Assembly: GCA_030765065.1 (NCBI GenBank)
Contig: CM060977.1
Span: 130,204,295-130,268,294, forward strand
Length of the DNA stretch: 64,000 bases
Direction: 5' to 3'
From: Deroplatys truncata
Lineage: Eukaryota; Arthropoda; Insecta; Mantodea; Mantidae
Shown here: in pieces, positions 46,219 to 56,499 of the stretch
Layout: every line of letters starts with the position of its first letter
Position numbering within the stretch: the first letter of the stretch is position 1
Notes under the pieces: model-generated
Database searches by the model: none
What the model saw: only the letters and a program-made list of their open reading frames with translations
Told to the model about the DNA's origin: nothing
Program-made: the position numbers and the translations under genes

Positions 46219-47160
46219 ATATTTTTTAGATAGATAGATAGTTTATTTGTACATTTTTCTACACAATTCTTTTTACAATATTCCACTTATATACTAACTT
46301 AGCCTATGTACAAATTTCCTTGCTCTTTTGCCTGACACCTTGGCCTTCTGGCTCGCCTAAGCATTCCTTGCTCCCTTTGATCCCTATTGCCCATCTTCTC
46401 CTTCCTCCGTTTGCCTTTCTACCTTTCTTATCTCTCTTAATTTTGTAATCTATTTCTCTTTTACTTTCTTTAAGAACTGTCCCATATTTTATTTTGCTTT
46501 TCTTCTTTTCTCGTTAGCATTTTAACTGCTACTATTTTTCTATCCATTTTTCCCCATTTTTCTTCCCATACTTCTTGTCTCCATTCTGCTAATTCTTTAC
46601 ATTCTGTCATATAATGCTCTGTGCTTTCACTGCTTCCGCATAATTCACAAATTCGGTTTTTTTAACCTCTTAGCCCTCTCAGATACATTGATGCTTTTCT
46701 CATCCATGCAAACGCTACTTTTTCTGATCTATTACAATAATCCATATACCCTTCTCTTCCCCATTTCCTTTTTACTAACCTATAGAACACTAGTGACTTT
46801 TTATTCTCTAAGCTTCCCCAAATCTCTTGTCTTTCTATGTGCTCCACTCTGTTTCTTACTGTTATCCAGAAACCATTGCTATTTCTTTCTCCTGTTCTCC
46901 AAATATCTCCCATTCCTATCTTCTCCATAATTTTTTCTACCCCTGTCCACCAGCTATTTATATGTTTCATACCCTTTTGTCGTTCCATGCATATCTTTAA
47001 AATTTCCTCTTTATCTTTTCTCACTCCCTTTCTTCCTGTTCTTCCTAATTCTGCTAATGCTACTTCCCCTGGTGCTGATCTTGTTAACCCTAGTAGCTCT
47101 GTAACTCTGGTCCATTTTTCTGCTTAATTCAGATCCCCCCCAAATTTTTACTGCATATGC
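46219..47160 (-). mobile_element. 5'-truncated LINE inside piggyBac
   Basis: The minus-strand 3' end is near 46219 and closes with AACTATCTATCTATCTAAAA, a simple-repeat tail. Direct repeats TTTAATATA lie at 46209-46217 and 47161-47169, as expected for target-primed insertion, although the sequence is AT-rich. Only the C-terminal part of the second open frame is present; no reverse transcriptase motif remains. Confidence 0.75.
46450..47125 (-). pseudogene. LINE ORF2 C-terminal fragment with CCHC motif
   Basis: The minus-strand frame 47024-46662 reads through HINSWWTGVEKIMEKIGM, RVEHIERQEIWGSLENKKS, LVFYRLVKRKWGREGYMDY and KVAFAWMRKASMYLRGLRG. This is the region between the reverse transcriptase and the C-terminal zinc knuckle in non-LTR elements. 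After a frame change the knuckle follows near 46640: CELCGSSESTEHYMTEC, a CxxC-H-C pattern. The layout recalls R1/Jockey-group elements, but the clade is not certain. Similar order and motif occur in the LINE at 57749. Confidence 0.72.
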
Positions 47161-47215
47161 TTTAATATAATAAAACAGTTTTTAAACAACAAATAACAAT
47201 TAAGTAACAAAAACA

Positions 47216-48150
47216 CTAATTAGAAAAGTATGAGGCTTGTGTGAAATTCATTTTTATATACCCACTTTTACATGATATATAGTTTATTTCACACAATAAT
47301 ATAACATTGTGTTCAGCAGCATTCTTGTTCTTAAATTTGCATTCCAATGAGGAAAAAAGTTTCACATTCTTTGCACAACTTCTTAGAATACTCCAAGTAA
47401 TTTGGTGTCCCACACTTGACGCACTTGTAATTAGTTTTCTGCAATTTTCATATGGGTAATAGTGGCATGCCTCTTTTTTCAAGTCTGTCTGATCTCTGGA
47501 CCGTATTCCTTTTTGCATCCTGTTGTGGGAAAGTGTCTGTTATTATTTTCCTTTTGTTGGTAAATTTGGAATGTGTAGCCTTCTTATCATATTGGTTTTT
47601 GCTAATATCTTCATGAGCTCGAATCTGTCCAGTTTGGAGTTCGTTTCAAAGCTTTGAATATTGTTTTTGTACTTACACAGATGATTGATATCATGAAATA
47701 GAGAATAGCCAGAGGCCATCTCCGGTTCGCCGGTTTGTTAAATAGTTTGCACACTTCATATCCATTGTGTCAACACCAGATTCGGTGACATTATAGAAGG
47801 AAATGATCGCCGGTTTTCTGTTTGTCACATCTGTGTATTTGACTGGTGCAAGCTTTAGATTTCTTAAGTACGTAGGACAAAGTGTTGCATTATTAATGAA
47901 GCCGTACATTGAAGAGCCAATTTCTCTGGTTTTATTAGGAAGAAACTCTTTAGGGATCTCTTTTTTATTCTTCTTTGAAGTTCCAGTGTAGGTGAGTTTC
48001 CTCTTTCCCAGTTCAGACTCCAACTCAAGAGATGAGAACCAATTGTCTGCCGTTATGTTGCGATTAGTTGACGCAGCAAGGTGCACTACAGTTTGCTTAA
48101 CTTTTTCTCTTCAGTTGACAATGTCTTTCCATCACTGTCGTTCCCCACAT
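47216..48150 (-). pseudogene. piggyBac transposase, C-terminal half, decayed
   Basis: Family role: cut-and-paste at TTAA by a DDD-type catalytic domain. The minus-strand frame 48086-47691 contains NRNITADNWFSS, ELESELGKRKLTYTGTSKKN, KKEIPKEFLPNKTREIGSS and IISFYNVTESGVDTMDMKC. All are standard blocks of the transposase domain (TDNWFTS; GTxRKNKxEIP; FYNxTKxGVDxxD), and the Asp of ADNW and of GVDTMD are present. Just upstream YVGNDSDGKTLS can be read in another frame. At the C-terminus (47518-47216) a Cys-rich tail (KKEACHYYPYENCR ... LRSCAKNV) is a decayed zinc-binding end. The N-terminal third is absent. Confidence 0.85.
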
Positions 48151-48234
48151 ATAGATATGTATAAATTTAGAAGATATTCTTACATCCTGGGGTGAGGTAA
48201 AAAGGTGTGCAGCTAGATATTAAATTTTAGTTAC

Positions 48235-48690
48235 CCATGCATGCATATTGGGAGGCATAGCTGCAGAGGCAGCAAGAGGACCAGAATCTTAAACAACACA
48301 TTCCGGAGTAGGCGTGGGATAGGTATAACAAAATACACAGAATTTCACATTAATCACATTACCTGCGGTTTATTTAGTATAAAAATGGTGCCCCTACACC
48401 TCACACAAAAGATAAAAAGGAAGAAATTGAGGGGAGATGCTACACACACGAGCCAACATTCACACAAACTTCACATACAATCTTTCAGATTCAGCACTCG
48501 ACTAAAAGTGACGCTCACCTCACAACACACTAAGAAGTAATGCTCGCTTCCCCCATTCTCTCCACCTCTGTCTAGGACCGCCAGTCATAAAGTGGTGAGT
48601 CGTCACGCCAGACGAACTTCAAACCCAAAGCCGAAAGAATTACTCCAACAATACTGTCGCCAACGACACAATAATGTGTCTGGCGTGACA
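48235..48690 (-). mobile_element. Solo-LTR-like fossil inside piggyBac (boundaries tentative)
   Basis: Read on the minus strand it starts TGTCACGCCAGACACATTAT at 48690. It has a matching inverted GTCTGGCGTGACGAC about 75 bases in, and ACTAAATAAACCGCAGG (a possible poly-A signal) near 48380. It replaces the expected upstream part of the piggyBac gene. The distal end and a target duplication could not be fixed. It is a fossil with no genes. Confidence 0.4.
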
Positions 48691-49264
48691 ATACACACAT
48701 ACGCGCTACAATATGCATTATAAGCATCACCAAAACACAGATTTATTCCGTATTTGTCTGGTTTATTCGGCATGAACATTCAAAACCGACATCTGTTGTA
48801 AAGCTAACTGAACCATCAGCTGACTTCGACGTGACACGTTTTCTCTTTCGACATTTTCATTCTAACTGAAATAAAAACATCGATATGTCACTTAATGGTG
48901 ATAGTTTACTAAGATAATAAACTTATTAATTTTAATATACTAGAAAACAACCACAACTATTTTGTAAAATAAGAGATCAGAGGTACGCTAAAATATACTT
49001 ACGTTAACAGTAACACGGCCTGTGAAAGCTTTCTGATAAATTTGTATCAATGGGTAGCAACGATTATAAAGCCACATATTCACATCAAGTACAAATGTTC
49101 ATGTGCTCGGCGTTCAAAGTTGTGACATAATCAGGATAGGCAATATCACAGAAAAATAGAGCGCAATGGTCTGAGAGACCTATGTTACCACTTAAGGTTT
49201 AAGAACTGGAACTCACTGGTTTAACTTAAGTTCTTTGTTTCACAGAGTATGTTGCACGATATAT

Positions 49265-49560
49265 TTTTTGGTCGACCGCACTATAACACTCTGATTAAAC
49301 GTGACGTATCTAAACTGTTACGGCATCCATAACACTTCAGCGATTCATTGTAACATTACTCGGCGGCGTGCGTAGCTCACCCATACATTTTAACACCTTC
49401 TAAGCAGCAGTCCACTGGGATCCATTCCCCAGATAAACAATGAAAAATGTGTATTTAAAATAAAATAAACTCTGTTCATTGTAATTTTAATATTCTAATA
49501 AATTCAGTTCATTTCTTTTGCTTCTATATGCCTTGCTTTCACTTACCTGCAAAAGAAAGA
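49265..49560 (+). repeat. Family E dispersed repeat, copy E2
   Basis: Aligns with 14985-15265, including GCAGCAGTCCACTGGGATCC at about 49405 and AGATAAACAATGAAAAATG. It lies about 65 bases outside the piggyBac right end. The class is unknown. Confidence 0.65.
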
Positions 49561-50199
49561 ATAAGGAAAACTTGCAGACCCTTATCTTCTCCTTATCTTT
49601 GCACTTAAGGCTCTAAGTAGTCATACGTTAACGTCAGGACTGGTTTTAAACTGTCTAAACATGCTCACAAGCTTGCAGAACAGAATGAAGTCAACTCATC
49701 TGGGTGCCAGCTCATAGTGGCATAAAGGGAAATTAAAAAGCTGAAGTTGCAAAACAAAGAGCAGCTTCACAATTTATTGGGCCAGAGCGGCTCTAGAAAC
49801 ATGTCTATGTTTAGCAAGAGAGGTTTTTAAGAAATTGTCCGTAAATCATAAAATCTGGCTTAAAACTCCAGGAAACAAACATGGTAAATTATTTATTAGA
49901 AAACCATGTAAGAAAAGAACTGAAATTTACTTAAAGCGTCTTAACAGGATGGGATTGTTCAGGATAACCTACACTGCATATTGTGCAAGAAATAAACTGA
50001 AACAGCCTAGCACATTACATGCTCCTGTGAGGCCGTTGCTTTTGGGGAAATATTTTTAGAATCAGAATAATTTAAAACCCTATCTGTTATGAGACTGTAC
50101 TCCTTGGAAAAGGGTGCAGGCATATGAGTTGGCTTTAAAGGAGATGGCACAACAACCCCAAGGCTGAAGTGTGTACAGAAATTCGTATCGAAGAACACA
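49561..50199. other. Unassigned sequence
   Basis: A 74-codon frame (49835-50059), rich in Lys/Arg, has no recognisable motif. No gene claimed. Confidence 0.35.
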
Positions 50200-50312
50200 A
50201 GTGAAAAACCACTAGAACTTCAAGGTCAGGATGAGAGGTCGCCGGGAATCGAATTCGGTACCTCCAAAACGAGAGCCTCACACGTTACTGCGAACCATAT
50301 CACTCGGTAACA
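50200..50312 (-). repeat. tRNA-like SINE head
   Basis: The minus strand reads TTACCGAGTGATATGGTTCG and then CCGAATTCGATTCCCGGCGA, a plausible A box and B box. The body beyond 50200 was not matched to the other families. Confidence 0.4.
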
Positions 50313-50399
50313 TCGCTATTTAAGTTGGCTACCGTGGATTTTCTCTGGAATTTGTAATACTTATTCCCGCTGTTGCTAATAGTATTTAGGGTGCAATTT

Positions 50400-50645
50400 A
50401 TATTAATCCCGCCTCTTTGTGTGGGGATAGTATACTGCCTTACATTCAAGAAGTTCCGAGTTCGAATCTCGGTTAGGGTGAGTTACCTGGATAGGGTTTT
50501 TTCCGAGTTTTCCCTCATTCTAAAAAAATAAATATCGGCTAATTTAAGCTCAGTGGACCCCGGGCTCATGTGAGCATAATTTCATCCATTTCATTTATTA
50601 ATCGTCCGATATCACCTATCCGGTTAAATGATGTTAAAACTAAAA
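50400..50645 (+). mobile_element. tRNA-derived SINE (family S-e), copy 2
   Basis: Head TGTGGGGATAGTATACTGCC and B box CCGAGTTCGAATCTCGGTTA. The body has GGGTTTTTTCCGAGTTTTCC, GGGCTCATGTGAGCATAATT and CGATATCACCTATCCGG. It aligns to 36885-37118 over almost its whole length. Confidence 0.72.
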
Positions 50646-50870
50646 AAGAAAGTTACGTAAAGTAAAAGTTTAGAAACGAGTATGGCGGGTTTAAAACAAC
50701 ATCGAAGGGAATATTTTAATATCCACACTTTACGTGTCCTAATAAAATATAAGCACATCAAACGATGTGCTTCCTATAAATACATTTTCAGAATTGCATA
50801 TAGAGTATTTATCCTTATTTCCAGGGAACAAGAGATAATCGCCTTATTCTTATAAAACACCTTTAAAAAA

Positions 50871-51560
50871 TCTGATGTCTTACACTCACATGACTTTCTC
50901 TACTCTTGTACAAACTATTTTTACAAACGCTTATTCTCCATATGCTTAATGTTAATCGAGATGTTAATCTTATTGCTAATTTTCTTGTAGATGCAAGGGG
51001 AATTGCTAGGCTTTAAGCGACAGTCTAATATTTTAAGAGCTGGTTACTATGTGCAGCATTCCATTCTCTTTCTATGTCCAGTACATAAAAAAATGAATAA
51101 CGAATTCCCATTTGAGAAAAAGTATTGGAAAACTTAAGGGAATAACAAGCAATATCTCGAAAATGGTTCACTCAACAGAAAAGAATGTATATGACATAGA
51201 TTGTGTATTTTAACGCGATCTACACTTTTTGTGTAGTAAAACTTTGTCTATCTTTTATGGTTTACCAGTTATGCAAAAGTCGTTCACAATGAACAAAGCC
51301 TTTGGAGACATTCCCAGAAGATTCGAGATATACATTTCATTTCTCATGAGAATATCTTAAATTTATGATACTTTAATCAAAATCGTTAAGGCCATTTTTG
51401 AGAAAATAAAATTTTCGAAAAATGTTCCATGTAAAGGGTAATCTGGGGTGGGGGAATTTCTTTTAAAACTTCGTGTCGCATCTGTGGAAGATACTGAACC
51501 TGAAAACCAAGTTTGGTGTTTATCAGACTGTTCGTTATGCTGTTCACAGGCGAGCGCGCG

Positions 51561-51606
<46 letters not shown>

Positions 51607-51742
51607 CGGACATGTTTCAAAAAATGTTTTTTTTGTATTCAGGGGGTCTTAAAACATATATTTACGGTGAAATCTCGGTATCAAGTTTTTGGGTGGAATA
51701 CAATACTTCCGCTACTTACTACACGTAGTAGAGAAAGTAAAA
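50871..51742 (+). mobile_element. CTGATG family, subfamily A, copy 24 (reference copy)
   Basis: The most complete copy for describing the family. TCTGATGTCTTACACTCACA opens it; ACTTTCTCTACT lies at 50893-50904 and its exact inverse AGTAGAGAAAGT at 51727-51738. The splice-acceptor-like TTGCTAATTTTCTTGTAG is near 50972. The internal microsatellite is expanded to GCGCGCGCGCGCGC plus about 14 CA units (51551-51602). The 3' hairpin is CTACT ... AGTAG with a 10-base loop. Open frames of 71-120 codons through the 3' third are not considered genes. Confidence 0.85.
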
Positions 51743-51879
51743 ACGTAAAGCATGATTTGAAGACAAGCGATATAATGAGTATCTTTTTCTGCGTGAACAC
51801 GATAGACTAGTCGTGAGCAGTAGCACATAAAGAATATCTTACGAATTTTACAATAATAACCAAACGAGGTTATAATTTC

Positions 51880-52545
51880 TATACGAATAAGGAATTCGTT
51901 TTACTTTGTTATATAATCAAGAACTAGACAAAAGAACGAGCCTTTATAAGAATAGTTGTAGAAGAGTGATTGGTGAAGATAATATAAATGCAATATATCC
52001 GATTTTTTAGTAATTTGTCCTCATTGTCTGAAGGCTGCTAAGCGACTAAGTTCTGCTTATCCCAATTATCGGAATGTCTCTTTTCTTTTTTTGTTATGTT
52101 TTTATAGGTCTGATGCTTTTCAATTGTTTCTGACGATGTAATTAAAAGAGTAGGAAGTTTCAAGGCCAGTACACACTACTCACTTTTAAAAATCTGTCTA
52201 TCCCCTTGTACCTGTTTGTGTAGCACGCTTTCGTCTAAAACTTGACGTTTTCCAGTTATACAAGATTATACAAAATTTCTTCCAAATGAAGTGGACTTCA
52301 CAGGCTACATATACATTTTATTTGTAATGTAAATAAATATTGTATTTTAATCAAAATTTTAGCCATTTTTTAGAAAATCAAAAATTTTGAATCTTCTTCA
52401 ATATAAAGGGTAGTTGAGTGGGGATATATTCTTTAAAACTTGGACTCGCATCTTTGGAAAATACTGAATCGAAATACCAAGTTTGGTGTTTATCCTACTT
52501 TTCGTTTGAGTTATGTTGTTTAAAGGCACGCACGGTCCTTTTCCT
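51880..52545. mobile_element. Subfamily B fragments, both orientations
   Basis: A minus-strand 5' end (GGTGAAGATAATATAAATGC near 51974) is followed by a B-type middle (CTGACGATGTAATTAAAAGA near 52130). From about 52205 a plus-strand B piece (GTTTGTGTAGCACGCTTTCG) runs up to CACGCACGGTCCTTTTCCTA. Copy 25 is inserted at its end. Confidence 0.55.
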
Positions 52546-52550
52546 AAAAA

Positions 52551-53822
52551 TCTGATGTGTTACACTCATATGACCTTCTCTACCATTGTAAAAACTATTT
52601 TTACAAACGCTTGTTCATCTACTTCATGTTAATCGAGATATCGAGATCTTAAATTTGTTGCTAATTTTCTGATAGATGAAAGGGGAATATGGTAGGCTTT
52701 AAGCCAAATTCGAATCTTTAAGAGCTGGTTGCTAAGTGGACCATTCAATTCCCCCTTTTTATTTAACTCCTTGGTCATATCGCGACGGATCTGTTGGTGA
52801 ATATCTCTTAGAACGATATGTGGTGGACAGTTAGTCTTCTAGGTCTCATTCCTGTAACCTCTGCTTCATGCTGTGCCGATGGCATTAGGTTGCCGTCCAG
52901 TCTAACCGCAACCCTCACACAGAAAGGCGGACAGTTAGCCTTCTAGGTCTCGTCCCTGTAACCCCTGCTTCATGCCGTGCAGATGGCATTAGGATGCCGT
53001 CCAGTCTAACTGCTTACATTGTCTGTGGATACATGGCATAGCATTCGCTATTACCACTTACTTTTCATTTTACTATTGTTTTAGACTTAAGATGGAACTT
53101 TGGTTGGTGGTATTAAATATCCAATCCGGTATTTACTTTGGCGACTGAGGAAAACCACGAAAAAAACCTCAGACAGATTGGTCGACCAACAGAATTTGAA
53201 CCTAATGCGGGCCACAGACTTTAACGCCCGAGCCATCCCGCTCGGTCATTCAACTCTCTTTACATGTCCAGGATGTAAAAAACGAATAACGAATTCCCAT
53301 TTGACAAAAAGTATAAGCAATGGAAAATTCAACAAATAACAAGGAATATCTCCGAAATGTTCACACCAATATCCCCCCCAAAAAATTGTTACGGTTTACC
53401 AGTTATGTAAAAGCCATTCAGAAAGAAAAGGACTTTTGGGTACATCCCCAGAAAATCTAAGATATACATTTCATTTTACATGAAAATATCTTACACATAT
53501 GTTATTTTAATCAAAATCGTTAGAGCAATAATTGAGAAAATAAACATTTTCGAAAAATGTTCCATATAAAGCGTAGTTGGGAGGAAAGATTTGCCTTAAA
53601 ATCAATGTGTCACATCTTTGAAAGATACTGAACATAAATATCAAGCTTGATATTTATGCAACTTTTCGTTTTTTAGTTATGCTGTTCAGAGATACACATA
53701 CCGACCTTTTTCTAAATATGCTTTTTTGGATTCAAGAGGACCTCAAAACATGTATTTCCGGTGAAATCTTGGTATTTAATTTTGAGTGGAATGCAATACC
53801 TTGTTTACTTACTATTTAGAGG
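52551..53822 (+). mobile_element. CTGATG family, subfamily A, copy 25, split by a SINE
   Basis: 5' part 52551-52748 (TCTGATGTGTTACACTCATA onward) and 3' part from about 53254 (TCTCTTTACATGTCCAGG) join exactly across the inserted SINE. The 3' end is worn (TTACTTACTATTTAGAGG). Confidence 0.78.
52749..53246 (-). mobile_element. tRNA-derived SINE (family S-d related head) with an internal duplication
   Basis: Flanked by the exact direct repeat CATTCAA (52742-52748, 53247-53253). The minus-strand head reads TGACCGAGCGGGATGGCTCG and GTTAAAGTCTGTGGCCCGC, very close to the head at 34862. The B box is TTAGGTTCAAATTCTG. The following GGTTTTCCTCAGTCGCC recalls the central block of S-d. The 3' half contains two copies of a unit of about 104 bases (52825-53012; for example GGACAGTTAGTCTTCTAGGT and GGACAGTTAGCCTTCTAGGT). 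Confidence 0.82.
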
Positions 53823-54814
53823 AATTAATCAAGGTGTAGAATACAAAGTTATGTGAAAGATTTTTAATGTATTTTCTCTAGAAATTACAAATATTTATTA
53901 AGGTTGGCTTAAAGTGTCTCTGTTGGAATCGTTATTTCATATAAAGAATAGATTCCGTGTTTCTCCTCGTCACGGTGTCATAGGGAATTATGATCGTGTA
54001 CTCCTGGTGTATATTTTTTATTGCATTATCCTATGTTTCACTGTAATGTCACAGGTCAGGCATCTCTATTCGCATACAAGTCAAAATGTTCTGCCTTTGA
54101 TGTGTTTATGCGATGTGACATATCCCATATCTGTGTTGTGCAGGTTTTGTCCGTAGATAAACGTTCATAAAAACAAGAGAAAATATTAAATGGGTTACAG
54201 TTGGACGCTCGACTCGACGACCCAGGTCCTGTCAAAGCTTCCGGCTGACGGACAGCCAGATAATCTTGTCATGCTGTGGCTGCGACACTTTTAAATAATA
54301 ATTGGATTCTCGGTCGGTCATTGAATTAAACACCGGCTAGAGTAGGCCATGTAGAAGATTAAACGGGTTGATAAAACGCGACAAATCTGAGGGGCTAAAG
54401 ATAATGAACACGAGGCTTTCTGGGGAGGCTTGTTACAACAACCGCAACCACTTTGCCACGCAATTTTCACGCCATTTGTACCGACGTCATGCGGTAAGTT
54501 GGTACGACTGCTATAAAACGTTAATTGCCGGCTCTAGGAACACCTGTCTATCTTCAGCACTTCCGTTCATTATCTATGAATGCATTACGTCCCTTTGGGT
54601 CCTAACCATTAATTAACCCGCATACACGTAGGTGTTCTGATCGCGTGACGGAATGTTTTACGTCAGAAACGTTAAATATTATGCTGCCCACTATAGCACA
54701 AGATGGGATGTAGCCTTAGTACACGAAAAGCATTATGTGGCGTTTGTTGGCACCTGATGCTCTTACTTCTAAAGACAAATCTGACCAACTCACCATTACA
54801 GACGCTCTCAACTT
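53823..54814. other. Unassigned sequence
   Basis: Moderate GC in 54190-54700. Open frames of about 80 codons (53914-54156, 54368-54616) show no motif. The shift in composition is the only thing that would single this part out. Confidence 0.3.
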
Positions 54815-54855
54815 TTTACTTTCTCTACTAGTAGGTAGAGAGGGTATTAATTAAT
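54815..54855 (-). repeat. 3' terminus of a CTGATG copy, isolated
   Basis: TTTTTACTTTCTCTACTAGT plus AGGTAGAGAGGGTATT is the inverted 3' end with its hairpin (CTCTAC / GTAGAG) and nothing more of the element. Confidence 0.6.
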
Positions 54856-54984
54856 AAAGTATTGAAAGCGATGGAATGGTGCTAAGAAAATAATACCAGT
54901 GTAAATATTTTCAGCGACTCGCAAGCAGCGCTGAATTGCATAAATGATGAAGTTGATGCATTGCTGCTGTTGGAGAGCCAAACT

Positions 54985-55830
54985 TGAAGTTGCTTAGACC
55001 ATGCACGTTACAAAGTTTCCGGTGGCCTTCGCCGCACTTTTTTAAAAAAATCAACTTTGTATTTTAATGTTTATTTAAATATTTCATATGTATGTTTGCC
55101 TCGGCTTCGTCATTACTGATTTTCAGAAACACGCATCTCTTAGCAGGGGTTGGTGCGGCTAAAGAATAAGGCTTACGTAATTACAAATGTTTACTTCACC
55201 CTTCTCACGATTCAATAATACTTTACTGATCTGCTGTACACATGTGAGATTATTGTTACTTGTACTTTTTAAAACGTAAACTTTATATTATTCACGCCGT
55301 AATAATTTTTTTTGTCTCATATTGAATACATATAGAACGTTGCCTGGTAGCGTCTGCTTGGGTACGGTGTCTTCTAGCGTCTGGCTTCTACCGCCTAAAT
55401 TTGTACTTTAACTATATTTCAAGTCTTTGATTGGCTAATATTACTCCAATAGAAAACTTTTATTTAACTTAAGCTTATTCTAGTAGTTGATTGCCTATTT
55501 ATAAACTGTTTTAAATATTACATTATTGTTACAAGAATTACTAGTAGCATTATTAAACTTTCTATGTTATTGTTGTCTCAAGGTGACCTCAGTGTTAGCA
55601 ACTTTCGGCTTCTATTCTCACAGCTCTTACATTGTTAAGTTACTTAATACATTCACACAACATTATTATACATGTACATAATAATATAAGCATTAATACA
55701 ATGACTGTTACATACATTTTACATATTATTACATACACATGTTGGTTTAAGCCGGGCTGTTATTATATTTTATATTATGTAATTAGACTGATATCATTTA
55801 AGTGATACAAATACTGCCTCAATGATAAGC
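54985..55830 (-). mobile_element. Family D repeat, LTR-like (copy D3)
   Basis: Near full length: from CATGCACGTTACAAAGTTTC and GGTGGCCTTCGC to GTGATACAAATACTGCCTCA. The far end matches the start of D4 (GAGGCAGTATTT), which helps place one terminus. Treated as an LTR-like fossil; no genes are attached. Confidence 0.5.
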
Positions 55831-56499
55831 ACAACTTGAATAGTAATGCTGCAAAAAACAGTAATATACTTCCAAAATGCAAGGAACACATGTTTTAGGT
55901 GGCTATAAGGTCACTCGGCTATTGAAAGAGCTAACCAACTGGCTAAGCAGGCCTCCTATTCCAGCTCAGTTGATTATCAAATGAAATGCGCGATATCATA
56001 TGTTATTAAGAGAAGACATGGTCACCCACTGGAATGAGAAATAGCTGGAAAGCAAAAATAGTTTCAACCAAGGAATTATTCTTCCTCATTATAGGATACG
56101 TTAAAATGTAAATACATCGTGTCCTATTTACTCAAAAACTGTCAGGTTATTGAAAATGTAATGTATATTTTGAAAGAATCAAGACTGCAACAACATATAA
56201 CACGTTTTGCATCTGTGCAGAAGATTATCAAACTTAAAACACATTCCTTTTTACTGTCCTCTTCATAAAGCGAATCGCTATTTGTTAAAATCACGCTTTC
56301 TTTGTGGATCTAATAACTTTCAGAATAACTTTAAATAACCTGTTTCTCAAGAAATTCTGTCGTTATCCTTTTGTAAGTTAAACACTTGTGATCATAGAAA
56401 TTTGTATCTTTCTAATTCCTGTTAATTTTCATTCGATCTAACATTAATGTTCTGTTTTTCTAAAATGCAATTTAAGAATTTTAATTTGTGCATTTTAAT
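55831..56499. other. Unassigned AT-rich sequence
   Basis: No supported feature. Confidence 0.35.

Larger units (their letters stand above)
45207..49198 (-). mobile_element. piggyBac-superfamily transposon, broken, carrying three later insertions
   Basis: Flanked by TTAA (45203-45206, 49199-49202), the exclusive piggyBac target. The left end CCCTCAAGTGGTAACAT and the inverse of the right end ACCTTAAGTGGTAACAT match in 15 of 17 bases. A second block, GGTCTCTCAGACC, follows in both ends, close behind on the right and 27 bases further in on the left. The transposase lies on the minus strand. Without the CTGATG copy, the LINE and the LTR-like piece the element would be about 1.7 kb, somewhat short of a complete piggyBac. 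Confidence 0.88.

Noticed and set aside
48600-48690. Separate small hairpin MITE (GTCACGCCAGAC ... GTCTGGCGTGAC)
   Set aside because: The inverted pair is present, but the outer sequence continues into an LTR-like stretch with a poly-A signal. One LTR-like piece explains it better, with low confidence.
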